From the NCBI GenBank assembly GCA_052035235.1, contig JBPOHT010000001.1:62001-126000 (forward strand): a DNA stretch of 64,000 bases, read 5' to 3'. The DNA is from Solimonas_A sp052035235 (GTDB taxonomy: Bacteria > Pseudomonadota > Gammaproteobacteria > Nevskiales > Nevskiaceae). The notes beneath the pieces are model-generated. The model was not told the DNA's origin and did no database searches. It was given only the letters and a program-made list of their open reading frames with translations. Positions within the stretch are counted from its first letter, which is position 1. Each line of letters starts with the position of its first letter. A program made the position numbers and the translations under genes. Below are positions 26,214 to 34,783 of this stretch, piece after piece.

Positions 26214-27104
26214 ATGGCCAAGAACGGTTTCGCCGCGGTCCGTAGCCCCTATCTGGTGCCCTACGACGGCACGTTCCGTGTCGCCCGCGCCGCCACCAAG
26301 CCGCCGACCAAGCGTGCCGACAAGGAGACCTGCAAGCTCTGGCTGGCCGAGGCGGTGGAAGAACTCTCCGGGCTGCAGCACATGCTGTATGCCAACGATT
26401 ATCACAGCGTGCTGCTGGTCTTCCAGGCGATGGACGCGGCCGGCAAGGACAGCACCATCCGTGCCGTGCTTACGGGGGTGGACCCCGCGGGCTGCGACGT
26501 GCATTCCTTCAAGCGCCCTTCGCTGCAGGAGCTGGACCACGATTTCCTCTGGCGCACTGCCACGCGCCTGCCCGAGCGCGGGCGCATCGGCGTGTTCAAC
26601 CGCAGCTACTACGAGGAGGTGCTGGCGGTGCGCGTGCACCCGGAGTTCCTCAAGTACCAGAAGCTGCCGCGCATCCCCAAGAAGCTGGATGATCTGTGGG
26701 AAGAACGCTACGAGTCCATTCGCGACCACGAGAAGCACCTGGCGCGCAACGGCACGCTGATCCTCAAATTCTGGCTCAACGTCTCGCGCGAGGAGCAGCG
26801 CCAGCGCTTCCTTGCGCGCCTGGATGAGCCGGAGAAGAACTGGAAGTTCGAGAGCGGCGACATCACCGAGCGCGGCTTCTGGCGCGACTACATGAAGGCC
26901 TACCAGGACGCGCTCAACGCCACCTCGCGCCCCTGGGCGCCGTGGTACGCGATCCCCGCCGACAACAAGCCCTTCATGCGCGCCACCGTGGCGGAGCTGG
27001 TCGTCTCCAGCATGAAGAAGCTGGACCTGCGTTATCCGGAGCTGGAGCCGGAGGAGAAGCTGCGGTTCGACGAGATGCGGGAGCTGTTGCGCAAGGACCG
27101 GTAG
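26214..27104 (+). CDS. ppk2: Polyphosphate kinase 2 family protein
   Basis: 296 residues of the single-domain PPK2 family, which moves phosphate between polyphosphate and nucleotides. Walker A 'AMDAAGKDST' (G77, K78, D79), 'VHSFKRPSLQELDHDFLWR', Walker B region 'GRIGVFNRSYYEEVLAVRVHP', and a lid with 'FLARLDEPEKNWKFESGDITER'. These are features of the class that phosphorylates NMP or NDP at the expense of polyP; the exact substrate class cannot be decided by eye. Strong GAGGAGAA ribosome-binding site. A large palindromic repeat follows the gene. Confidence 0.92.
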   Translation: MAKNGFAAVRSPYLVPYDGTFRVARAATKPPTKRADKETCKLWLAEAVEELSGLQHMLYANDYHSVLLVFQAMDAAGKDSTIRAVLTGVDPAGCDVHSFKRPSLQELDHDFLWRTATRLPERGRIGVFNRSYYEEVLAVRVHPEFLKYQKLPRIPKKLDDLWEERYESIRDHEKHLARNGTLILKFWLNVSREEQRQRFLARLDEPEKNWKFESGDITERGFWRDYMKAYQDALNATSRPWAPWYAIPADNKPFMRATVAELVVSSMKKLDLRYPELEPEEKLRFDEMRELLRKDR

Positions 27105-27120
27105 GCGCCGGACATTTTCT

Positions 27121-27248
27121 CGTAGGGTGGGCACCAACAGTAGGCGCTTTAGGTGAACGGCTTCATCGTTTGCCCACGCGGCGCAATCGCCGGGCCTGGA
27201 ACAGGTCCGGACGCGTGGGCAAACATGAAGCTGCTTGCCCACCCTACG
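27121..27248. repeat. 128-bp palindromic MITE/REPIN-like element
   Basis: Perfect 13-bp terminal inverted repeats CGTAGGGTGGGCA (27121-27133) and TGCCCACCCTACG (27236-27248), inner arms around GTTTGCCCACGCG (27168-27180) and CGCGTGGGCAAAC (27212-27224), and a central CCGGGCCTG/CAGGTCCGG hairpin. The ends are GTAG-headed like the REP elements at 47195. No coding frame inside. Confidence 0.8.
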
Positions 27249-27252
27249 TCTG

Positions 27253-27696
27253 CTAGTCCCTGCTTTCGAATCGCTCCTGCGTCGATAACGAGAACTTGGC
27301 GGTGCCCGTAGGCACCATCTGGGTGCCGGTAGAGGCCACTCCACTGAAGTCCATCGAGTATCTCAGGTAGTAGGTCTGTGCGGCTGCGGCATCCAGTTCG
27401 ACTCGCCCCGATTCGAAGGTCGGCATGAACATCATCGATTCCTTCACCGTGATCGTATGCGGTCCGGCGGGGACGGAGACCGTCAGTGAATCGCCGGTGC
27501 CAAGCTGCCCGATCTTCTGTCCATCCAGGTAGAAGAACGGTCGCTCCGGATTGGCACTGTGAAAGGTGGTACGAGTCCTGTAGACGACTAAGGTCGCGGC
27601 GTCATCAGGCGCCAGGGTCGGCTGTTGGTAGGTCGAGGCGCAGGCGGCAAGCGCCGATACCAGGGCCAGCGCCAGAAGCAGATGCAGGGATTTCAT
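27253..27696 (-). CDS. DUF2846-like lipoprotein
   Basis: 147 residues from the ATG at 27696, which has AGGA upstream and opens a proper signal peptide ending LAAC (acylated cysteine near 18). The body 'LVVYRTRTTFHSANPERPFFYLDGQKIGQLGTGDSLTVSVPAGPHTITVKE' (in parts) is a small beta-sandwich of the DUF2846 kind, found in many envelope lipoproteins without known function. The stop codon lies 5 nt from a palindromic repeat. Convergent with ppk2; 16 nt downstream of the NAD(P)-binding protein gene and probably transcribed with it. Confidence 0.8.
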   Translation of the reverse strand: MKSLHLLLALALVSALAACASTYQQPTLAPDDAATLVVYRTRTTFHSANPERPFFYLDGQKIGQLGTGDSLTVSVPAGPHTITVKESMMFMPTFESGRVELDAAAAQTYYLRYSMDFSGVASTGTQMVPTGTAKFSLSTQERFESRD

Positions 27697-27712
27697 GAGC
27701 GGATTCCTGAAT

Positions 27713-28363
27713 TCAGCCACGAAGCGGCAGCGTATGCACCCGCGTCCCCTGGTACGGCCGGCGTGACAGCGTCAGCAATGCCTCAGCCACGGCCTGCGTG
27801 CTGATCGGGCGGTACTTGGCCAGCGGGCCCGCCAGCAGCGGCGAGAGCAGGGGGCTGAGCTTCTGTGCGAAGGCTTCGCCGGGGCGGTGCTCGTCGCGCG
27901 GGCCCAGCAGCAGCGAGGGCTGCACGATGCGCAGGGACGGATAACCCAATGCGGCCACGTCCTCTTCCATGCGGCCCTTCACGCGGGAGTAGAAGGACGG
28001 CGAGTGCGACGAGGCGCCGATGGACGACACCACCAGGAACTGGCGGGCGCCCTGGGCCAGGGCGGCGGTGGCCAGGGCCACGACATAGTCATGGTCCACC
28101 TGCTCCAGGCCGGTACGGCCGGACTTGGCCTGGGTGGTGCCCAGGCAGCAATAGACGTCGTCCACAGCCAGTTGGCTGCCGAGGGCCGGCAGGTCGCTGA
28201 AATCGCTGGTGACGGCCTCGAGCTTGGCGTGGGTCTGCGCCGGCGGGCGGCGGCCGATGACCTTGACCCGGCCGTAGTCGGGGGAGGCCAGCAGCAGCGG
28301 CAGCAACTGCTGGCCGATGGCGCCGGTGGCCCCGGCCAGCAGGGCGGTCTTGGACTCGTTCAC
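27713..28363 (-). CDS. NAD(P)-binding oxidoreductase, atypical SDR
   Basis: 216 residues with an N-terminal Rossmann fold: 'ALLAGATGAIGQQLLPLLL' (residues 7-25), 'VKVIGRRPP', 'DVYCCLGTT', then 'FLVVSSIGASSHSPSFYSRVKGRMEEDVAALG' in which S and YSRVK replace the usual YxxxK; 'LRIVQPSLLLGPR' follows. The pattern fits the small NmrA/HTATIP2-like group of atypical short-chain dehydrogenases. Physiological substrate unknown. Divergent from the HIT gene across 98 nt. Confidence 0.85.
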   Translation of the reverse strand: MNESKTALLAGATGAIGQQLLPLLLASPDYGRVKVIGRRPPAQTHAKLEAVTSDFSDLPALGSQLAVDDVYCCLGTTQAKSGRTGLEQVDHDYVVALATAALAQGARQFLVVSSIGASSHSPSFYSRVKGRMEEDVAALGYPSLRIVQPSLLLGPRDEHRPGEAFAQKLSPLLSPLLAGPLAKYRPISTQAVAEALLTLSRRPYQGTRVHTLPLRG

Positions 28364-28461
28364 GGTGCTATCCTCGAATCAATGGCCGGAAGTGTACCCG
28401 CCGGCAGTTGAAACTGCGGCAACGGTCGCTGGTCAAAGCTTGCCGTTGCCAAGGATGGCCC

Positions 28462-28932
28462 ATGACTTCTGTCTCTTTCGCCCTGCACCCCCGTCTCAAC
28501 GCCGACTGCATCGTGGCCGGTGACTGGCCGCTGTCGCGCCTGCTGCTGATGAACGACAGCCAGTACCCCTGGTACATCCTGGTGCCGCGGCGCCCCGACA
28601 TCCGCGAGCTCCATGAGCTGGATGCGTCGGACCAGACCCAGCTGTTCCGCGAGTCGATGATCCTGAGCCGCGCCCTGGCGCAGGCCTACAAGGGCGACAA
28701 GCTCAACATCGCCGCCCTCGGCAACATGGTGCCGCAGCTGCACCTGCACCATATCGTGCGTTTCACCGGCGACGCGGCCTGGCCGGCGCCGGTCTGGGGC
28801 AAGCACCCGGTCAAGCCGTATTCGGAGGGCGAGGCCCTGGCGCAGATCGAGCGCCTGCTGCCGCGGCTGGAGCTGCCGCTGATGCCGCTGCGCACGGTTT
28901 CGCCCAGCGTCACCCCGCCGCTCGACCAATAG
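28462..28932 (+). CDS. HIT domain protein
   Basis: 156 residues from the ATG at 28462 (AAGGA upstream). The active-site segment is 'NMVPQLHLHHIVRF': the canonical HxHxHxx triad reads Q-L-H-L-H-H, so the first histidine is replaced by glutamine while the catalytic middle and last positions remain. This variant recurs in gammaproteobacterial HIT proteins. HIT enzymes hydrolyse or transfer nucleotide phosphates; a diadenosine polyphosphate-type activity is possible but not shown. It precedes the cytochrome cluster by 108 nt. Confidence 0.88.
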   Translation: MTSVSFALHPRLNADCIVAGDWPLSRLLLMNDSQYPWYILVPRRPDIRELHELDASDQTQLFRESMILSRALAQAYKGDKLNIAALGNMVPQLHLHHIVRFTGDAAWPAPVWGKHPVKPYSEGEALAQIERLLPRLELPLMPLRTVSPSVTPPLDQ

Positions 28933-29040
28933 CCGGCTTGCTTCCCCCCGTCGCCGGTCCCTAGACTGGCCTGACACCGCCCGATCGAGGCGGGCCAGGG
29001 CCATCCGGCCCCAGCACACGGAATAACGAAAGACGAGGGG

Positions 29041-31464
29041 ATGGGCATGGTCAAGCGGCTGCTGTGGGCGCTGTTGCTGTCTTCACCGGCGGCGCTGGCC
29101 GCGACACCCGCCGCGAAGCCTGCGGCCCCGGCCCCCGCGCCCTATGCCGTGCCCGGCGGTGCCGGCCTGTACCCGGTGCCCGATGCGCCGTACACCGCCA
29201 CCTACCGCTCCATTTCGCTGGATGACCTGGTCCGGCTGAACCTGACCACCGGCACCTGGCATGGCTCACCCAAGGTGCAGAAGGATCGTGCCTGGTACGA
29301 CGCGCACTTCTACGACACGCTGGCCGCGCGCAAGGTCTGGCGCGACGGCAGCTCGCCGCCGCGCTACCCGCCGTTCCAGGGGCCGATCACCTGGGACATC
29401 GTGCCGATCCCGCAGGCGCCGCCGCCGCCCTGCGACCAGCCGCAGCCCACCGGCTACGACGCCGAGTCCTGCCGCTACGTCAACCAGCTGTTCCGTGATC
29501 TGGACAAGACCAACCCCGCCGCCGCCAAGCTGGCGCGCGAGCAGGTTCGCCGCGGTCGTGACGTCTGGTTCAAGGGCAGTTTCGGCAACCAGGACGAGGA
29601 GTATCTGCACACCACGCGCACCGTGGGCCAGGACAACGTCTGGTATCCCTGGCTCGACACGCGCGAGCGCAAGCACCGCTTCACCAAGTGGGGAATGATC
29701 AACGACCCTGACTGCACGGAAGGCGATGCCAGCACCAACTGGTACGACCGCTGCCCGGACGCGCACAGCTCCGGCGTGCTGGGCTACCGCAAGTACCACC
29801 AGGACCCGACCAAGGACGCCTCTGGCAAGGTCACGTTCGACCCCGTCACCGCGCCCTACCGCAAGGACGAGCTGCAGAAGAATCTGCGCTATGTGCTGGG
29901 CGGCCCCTGCGTGCAGTGCCACGTGGCCTTCGACCCCACCAACCCGCCGAAGGATCCCAACAATCCGAAGTGGGAGAACATCCACGCCACCATCGGCAAC
30001 CAGTACACCATGCAGCCGATGCAGTACGTGATGGGCACGCCGGAGGACTCGCTGTCGCGCCAGGTACTGGGCGTGGGCCATCGCGTTGGCACCATCGACA
30101 CCTCGCTGGTGGCCACGGACTTCCAGCACAATCCGGGCACGCAGAACAACATCATGGACTTCTCGAACAAGCGCCTGTTCGAGGAGAGCATGAAGGACCC
30201 CGTCACCGGTAAGATCAGCAAGGCCCGCACGCGCCACGTGCTCAAGGGCGGCGAGGACAGCGTCGGCGAGCACCTGGCGCTGATCCGCGTGTACGTCAAC
30301 ATCGGCATGTGCACCGAGGAATGCTGGACGCCCAAGTTCCCCAAGCCGGGCACGTTCTTCGGTGACAAGTCGCACCAGCAGCCCTTCGACATCGCGCAGT
30401 GCGCCAAGGACTGCGAGGCCTGGAACTACGCCGATGCCAAGATGCCGGAGCTGGCTTCGTTCCTGATGACCGGCGGCCCCACCTACCTGCTGAAGGCCAG
30501 GGACGTGGACGGCACGCCGGGCTCGGCCTTCGTCGACCTGGCCAAGGTGCCGCAGGGTCGCAAGGTCTTCGCGCGTGAGTGCGCCGGCTGCCACAGCTCC
30601 AAGTTCGCGCCGGACAACGTGCGTGCCGACAAGGCCGCGCTGGAGCGCTACTACGAGGGCCATGTCTTCGGTGCCGAAGACTACTGGCAGCACGAGTTCA
30701 CCCAGGCCGAGCGCGACTCGCCGGCCTTCCAGGCCAAGTACCTGGCCAAGGACCCGCAGAGCGGCAAGCTGCGCCCGCGCCAGTTCGTCGGCAAGGATTT
30801 CCTCGGGCAGGACTGGCTGGCCAATGACGAGCCGGTGCCGTTCAACATCATCGGCACCAACATGTGCCGCGCCATGCACGACAACCACAGCGCCGGGCAC
30901 ATCTGGGAGCAGTTCGCTTCCGAGGACTACCGCGCGCGACCCTCGCCGGGCTCGGTGCCGCAGGTGCTCAACCGCATGGTGCCGGGCCTGGGCGGCCGCA
31001 CCCTGGGCGAGAAGAAGATCGAGGGCGGCAGCGGCTACCTGCGCAACTTCTCGCTGCTGTCGGCCTGGGCCACCGCGCCCTTCCTGCACAACAACGCTGT
31101 CGGCGAGCTGACGCACCTGAAGGACGGCGGCATCGACTATACCGTGCGCGGCCGCGTGAAGCAGTTCGAGATGGCTTTTGACGAACTGCTGACCTCGGAT
31201 AATCCCAACATCAACCCGCACCGGCCGCAGAAGATCAGCGTCACCGACCGCGACATCAAGCTGGCGCCGCGCGAGGACCAGCAGGGCCCGATCCGCCTGC
31301 CCGTGAAGAAGGGGACGCCCATCGCCGCGTTCACCTCGTCCGATCCGCATGCGCCGCTGTTCATGAAGTGCGACGACCTGGTGGAGAACAAGGGTCACCA
31401 GTTCGGCGTGTCGCTGTCGAAGGACGACAAGCTGGCGCTGCGCGAATTCCTCAAGCTGATGTAG
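29041..31464 (+). CDS. Large exported diheme c-type cytochrome
   Basis: 807 residues. Signal peptide cut after 'SSPAALA' and an Ala/Pro-rich linker. Two c-type heme sites: CVQCH at residues 290-294 and CAGCH at 514-518. The region before the C-terminus, 'SLLSAWATAPFLHNNAVGELTHLKDG', is the fingerprint of diheme peroxidase/MauG/RoxA relatives. Architecture (two widely spaced hemes, large inserts) recalls the rubber oxygenase RoxA/RoxB group, but the protein is over 100 residues longer and I cannot align it, so no substrate is claimed. Extra cysteines (CTEECW, CAKDCEAW around 430-465) could form disulfides. First gene of the redox cluster; the next starts 6 nt later. Confidence 0.85.
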   Translation: MGMVKRLLWALLLSSPAALAATPAAKPAAPAPAPYAVPGGAGLYPVPDAPYTATYRSISLDDLVRLNLTTGTWHGSPKVQKDRAWYDAHFYDTLAARKVWRDGSSPPRYPPFQGPITWDIVPIPQAPPPPCDQPQPTGYDAESCRYVNQLFRDLDKTNPAAAKLAREQVRRGRDVWFKGSFGNQDEEYLHTTRTVGQDNVWYPWLDTRERKHRFTKWGMINDPDCTEGDASTNWYDRCPDAHSSGVLGYRKYHQDPTKDASGKVTFDPVTAPYRKDELQKNLRYVLGGPCVQCHVAFDPTNPPKDPNNPKWENIHATIGNQYTMQPMQYVMGTPEDSLSRQVLGVGHRVGTIDTSLVATDFQHNPGTQNNIMDFSNKRLFEESMKDPVTGKISKARTRHVLKGGEDSVGEHLALIRVYVNIGMCTEECWTPKFPKPGTFFGDKSHQQPFDIAQCAKDCEAWNYADAKMPELASFLMTGGPTYLLKARDVDGTPGSAFVDLAKVPQGRKVFARECAGCHSSKFAPDNVRADKAALERYYEGHVFGAEDYWQHEFTQAERDSPAFQAKYLAKDPQSGKLRPRQFVGKDFLGQDWLANDEPVPFNIIGTNMCRAMHDNHSAGHIWEQFASEDYRARPSPGSVPQVLNRMVPGLGGRTLGEKKIEGGSGYLRNFSLLSAWATAPFLHNNAVGELTHLKDGGIDYTVRGRVKQFEMAFDELLTSDNPNINPHRPQKISVTDRDIKLAPREDQQGPIRLPVKKGTPIAAFTSSDPHAPLFMKCDDLVENKGHQFGVSLSKDDKLALREFLKLM

Positions 31465-31470
31465 CCGGCC

Positions 31471-32118
31471 ATGTTCGTCGGCCACTACAGCGCCGCCTTC
31501 GCGCTCAAGGCCTCGCAGCCGAGGGTGCCGCTGTGGGCGATGTTCCTCGCCGTGCAGGCGGTGGACATCGGCTGGGCGTTGCTGGTGATGGCGGGTATCG
31601 AGAAGGCGCGGGTGGTGCCGGGGTTCACCGCAGCCTTCCCGGTGGATCTCTACTACATGCCCTACACGCACAGCCTGCTGGCCACCGCGATCTGGGCGGT
31701 GGCGCTGGGCCTGGCGTATCTCGCCTGGCGTCGCGGCCACGGCCGCGCGGCGGCGCTGGCGGTGGCGGCGGCCGTGGCCTCCCACTGGTTCCTCGATCTG
31801 CTGGTGCATGCGCCGGACCTGCCGCTGTACGGCGACCAGCACAAGCAGGGCTTTGGTTTGTGGAACTACCCGCTACCCGAGCTGGCGCTGGAGCTGGGCC
31901 TGCTGGTCGGCTCCATCCTGCTCTACGTGCGTGCGCTGCCGCAGCATGCGCGGCGTGCCTGGGCGCTCGGCGCCGTGCTGGCGCTGGTGCAGGCCGGGCA
32001 TACGCTGGGGCCCTGGCTGATGGATGACGCCCGCGGCGTGGCCGCCATGGCGCTGGGCGGCTACCTGGTCTTTGCCGCCGCCGCGGCCTGGGCCGAGCGC
32101 GGAGCCGCTCCGGCATGA
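31471..32118 (+). CDS. Polytopic membrane protein, metal-dependent-hydrolase-like
   Basis: 215 residues with about six hydrophobic helices. The opening 'MFVGHYSAAFALK', 'YTHSLLATAIW', 'SHWFLDLLVHAPDLPL' and a later 'GHTLGPWL' place histidine and aspartate residues at membrane edges, like the YdjM/phospholipase C/D-related membrane proteins called metal-dependent hydrolases. Activity unknown. It is locked between two cytochrome genes (6 nt after the first, 4-nt overlap with the second), so it is likely part of the same system. Confidence 0.8.
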   Translation: MFVGHYSAAFALKASQPRVPLWAMFLAVQAVDIGWALLVMAGIEKARVVPGFTAAFPVDLYYMPYTHSLLATAIWAVALGLAYLAWRRGHGRAAALAVAAAVASHWFLDLLVHAPDLPLYGDQHKQGFGLWNYPLPELALELGLLVGSILLYVRALPQHARRAWALGAVLALVQAGHTLGPWLMDDARGVAAMALGGYLVFAAAAAWAERGAAPA

Positions 32119-33836
32119 AGCGCGCCTTCGTCCTGCTGCTGCTCGCGGGCCTGGGCGTCGCCGCCTGGCTCTGGCTGCGGCCGGAGGCGGGGCCGCGCGG
32201 GCCGGATATCGTCCAGCGCAGCACGCAGGAGCCGGTGCATGCCGCGCCGCGCCTGAGCGCCAGGCTGATCGCGAGCGAGGACCTGCCGCCGGCCGGTACG
32301 CGCTCGCTGTTCGATCACCTGGTGGCGCAGAACGACGGCTTGCCGTATCCCTTCGAGAAGCTGGTGGAGATGCTGAGGAAGCAGGATCCGGAAGGCCGCA
32401 TGCCGGTGACGCTGATGATTCCGCAAGGGCGTTCGCTGCTGAAGGCACAGGCGGACTTCCATCATCCGCGCGTACTGGTGGCGGCGGACTTCCAGGCCCC
32501 GGGCACGCCGGCCTCGCTGGGCCTGGCGCCGCGTGGCCAGTTGTTCCTCGGCTTCGTGGAGGATGCCAACGAGATCGAGGTGCTGAGCTACAACGAGGCC
32601 GCCGGCCGCTTCGAATTCCAGCTGGTGCAGGACTACTCCGCCACCGGTGCGCGCCGCATCGTCTATGCGCGCCGCGCGGTCTGTACCACCTGCCACCAGG
32701 GCGCCACGCCGATCTTCCCGCAGCGCCCCTGGGCCGAGACCAATGGCCAGCCGGAGATCGCCGCGATGATCGCTGCTGCGCGTGGCAACGAGCCCTACCT
32801 CGGCATGCCGCTGGAGCAGCCGCTGGCTTCGCCGGAGCGTTTCGACGAGCTGACCGACACCGGGGCCTTCGTCGCGGTGACGCAGCAGCTTTGGATCGAT
32901 GCCTGCGGTGCTGAGGGAGCGGATTGCCGCCGCCTGATGCTGAAGCTGGCGCTGCGCTATCTCTCCGACCCCGGCAGCTTCGACGCCCAGTCTGCCGATG
33001 CCGCGCGGCTGCGGCAGATGCAGGCCACGGCCTGGCCGGCGGAGGGCATCGCCGTGCCGGAGTCGGACCTGCGCAACCGCGATCCGCTGGCCGAGCAGCG
33101 TGGCCTGCGCAACCGCATCCGCGCACTGTTCACGCCGGCACCGCAGCCGGGCGAGGGCGCCCGCAACAATGAGGACCTGGTGGCCTTCGACCAGCTGCCG
33201 AAGCTGCCGGCGGCATTGGATCCGCTGACGCCGCGCCCGCCCAAGCGCAAGCTGACCGCCGGTGACATCGACGGTGTCTATGGCCTGGCCGCGCTGTTCA
33301 GCGACGGTGACCGGGCTCGGCTGGAGCAGGCCGGGGGCGTCAGCCCCGAGCGGCTGGAGGCGGCGGTGGACCGGCTCGAGCCGGCACTGTTCCCTGCGGC
33401 GCCCGTCTCGCGGGTGAAGCTCATGCAGGCCTTGCTCGGTGCCCTGGGCGAGAAGACCCTGCCGGCCTACTGTTGCCTGGACACGGCCGAGATGTCGCCG
33501 CCGCTGGCCAGCGGTGGTCCGCCGCTGGAACTGGCCGCCGGCTCGCCGCTGCATCCCTTCGAGGAATACTGCTTCACCTGCCACCGCGGCAACCCAGCCA
33601 AGCGCCTGGACTTCATGGGCGGGCGTAACGAGGCCGAGGTGCTGGCGCAGGTCAAGGCCACGCCCAAGATTCGCGATGTGCTCGACTGGGAGCGCTACCG
33701 CGGCAGCGACAAGGCGCATACCCTGATGCCGCCGGCGGATTCGCCGCAGCGCGCCGCGATGGAAGCTGCGCTGAAGAAGGACCCGAAGCTGATGGAGCGC
33801 ATGCGCGACACGGTTCCAGGGCTGTTCGATTTCTGA
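32115..33836 (+). CDS. Diheme c-type cytochrome of unknown function
   Basis: 573 residues. An N-terminal hydrophobic segment (about 4-20, 'FVLLLLAGLGVAAWLWL') serves as signal or anchor. Two heme sites: CTTCHQG at 190-194 and CFTCHRG at 486-490, far apart, with a mostly helical middle containing 'EYCFTCHRGNPAKRLDFMG'. A terminal methionine-containing 'HTLMPPADSP' may supply an axial ligand, as in many c-type cytochromes. Not recognisable as MauG, CcpA or a thiosulfate dehydrogenase by eye. Overlaps the preceding membrane-protein gene by 4 nt and is followed 10 nt later by a third cytochrome. Confidence 0.85.
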   Translation: MKRAFVLLLLAGLGVAAWLWLRPEAGPRGPDIVQRSTQEPVHAAPRLSARLIASEDLPPAGTRSLFDHLVAQNDGLPYPFEKLVEMLRKQDPEGRMPVTLMIPQGRSLLKAQADFHHPRVLVAADFQAPGTPASLGLAPRGQLFLGFVEDANEIEVLSYNEAAGRFEFQLVQDYSATGARRIVYARRAVCTTCHQGATPIFPQRPWAETNGQPEIAAMIAAARGNEPYLGMPLEQPLASPERFDELTDTGAFVAVTQQLWIDACGAEGADCRRLMLKLALRYLSDPGSFDAQSADAARLRQMQATAWPAEGIAVPESDLRNRDPLAEQRGLRNRIRALFTPAPQPGEGARNNEDLVAFDQLPKLPAALDPLTPRPPKRKLTAGDIDGVYGLAALFSDGDRARLEQAGGVSPERLEAAVDRLEPALFPAAPVSRVKLMQALLGALGEKTLPAYCCLDTAEMSPPLASGGPPLELAAGSPLHPFEEYCFTCHRGNPAKRLDFMGGRNEAEVLAQVKATPKIRDVLDWERYRGSDKAHTLMPPADSPQRAAMEAALKKDPKLMERMRDTVPGLFDF

Positions 33837-33846
33837 GGAGAAGAGG

Positions 33847-34605
33847 GTGAAGCGTCTGCTGCCGCTGCTGCTGGTGATGGCCTGGACCCAGGCTGGGGCG
33901 GAGCCCGCCTTCGCCCGGATGTACAAGGCCGAGTTTGGCTACGCGCCCTCCTGCAATGCCTGTCACAAGGACGGGGGCGGCACGCCGCTGAATGCCTACG
34001 GACAGGAGTTCAAGGACGCCGGCATGAACGCCGGGTCCTTCGCCAAGATCGCCGGCAAGGACGCCGACGGCGACGGTGCCGCCAACGGCGCCGAGGCGCA
34101 GGCCCGCGCCAACCCCGGCAGCAAAAATTCCACCCCGGCAAACAAGGGTGACTGGCTCGACACCGCCAGCCTGATCCCGCGCGAGGTGCAGGCGGCGTTT
34201 CCCGGCGTGCGCGAATACCTGCCGCGTGACGCGACCCTGACCGACGCCGACATCGCCCGCGCCAGGACCCTGGGCGCCAGCCTGGGCAAGGCCGACGAGA
34301 ACACCATCTACGTGCCGCTGCAGGACAAGCGCCCGGCCGGCACCGCGCTGATCTTTCCGGCCGAGTTCAAGGGCAAGCTGTTCTTCCTCCTGATGGTGAC
34401 CGACCGCCAGCTCAAGGTGACCCAGGTCAAGCCCATGAGCAGCACCCAGGTGCCGGCGGCCGCGCAGAGCAAGGTGTATGGGAAATTCGCCGGCATTGCC
34501 GTGGACCAGTTGCCGGCAGCGACCGGCAGTGACCTGGATGCCGCGATCACCGCGGCGGTGAAGAAGGCCGGCACGCTGCTGTACGTGAGGCTCAAGAATG
34601 CTTGA
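33847..34605 (+). CDS. Monoheme cytochrome with calcium-type loop
   Basis: 252 residues from a GTG. Signal peptide ends near 'AGAEP'. One heme site CNACHKDG at 36-40, then 'GKDADGDGAANGAEAQA' (about 75-90), an EF-hand/type-3-repeat DxDxDG calcium loop. The C-terminal half (about 150-252: 'FPAEFKGKLFFLLMVTDRQLKVTQVKPM', 'TAAVKKAGTLLYVRLK') looks like an FMN-binding-type or similar alpha/beta domain; I cannot confirm a flavin site. Combination of heme, calcium loop and this domain is unusual. Third cytochrome of the cluster; a mosaic repeat starts at its end. Confidence 0.82.
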   Translation: MKRLLPLLLVMAWTQAGAEPAFARMYKAEFGYAPSCNACHKDGGGTPLNAYGQEFKDAGMNAGSFAKIAGKDADGDGAANGAEAQARANPGSKNSTPANKGDWLDTASLIPREVQAAFPGVREYLPRDATLTDADIARARTLGASLGKADENTIYVPLQDKRPAGTALIFPAEFKGKLFFLLMVTDRQLKVTQVKPMSSTQVPAAAQSKVYGKFAGIAVDQLPAATGSDLDAAITAAVKKAGTLLYVRLKNA

Positions 34606-34783
34606 TACCCTCGCCCGCTTGCGGGAGAGGGGCAGGGGAGAGGGCGCTGTGAAAGGTATGCAGAAGCAAACACGAGAGAGTTCTACAGAAACCCTCTCCC
34701 CTCGCGCTTGCTCACTGGAGAGTGACTCAATGTCGCTCTCCAGCCCAGGCAAACGCGCCTCTCCCGCGTGGCGGGCGAGGGGA
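34605..34783. repeat. Mosaic palindromic repeat, copy A
   Basis: Begins CCTCGCCCGC-TT-GCGGGAGAGG and ends CTCCCGCGTGGCGGGCGAGGGG; internal ACAGAAACCCTCTCCCC is shared with the copy at 45855. It fills the space between two genes of the cytochrome cluster and ends one base before the ATG of the next gene, giving it GAGGGGA. Confidence 0.7.

Noticed and set aside
29266..31842. 858-codon minus-strand frame opposite the large cytochrome gene
   Set aside because: Shadow; the plus strand has signal peptide and heme motifs.
34598..34783. Upstream extension of the six-helix membrane protein from 34598
   Set aside because: The 62 residues are translated repeat DNA and do not look like protein; the ATG at 34784 opens a membrane helix.
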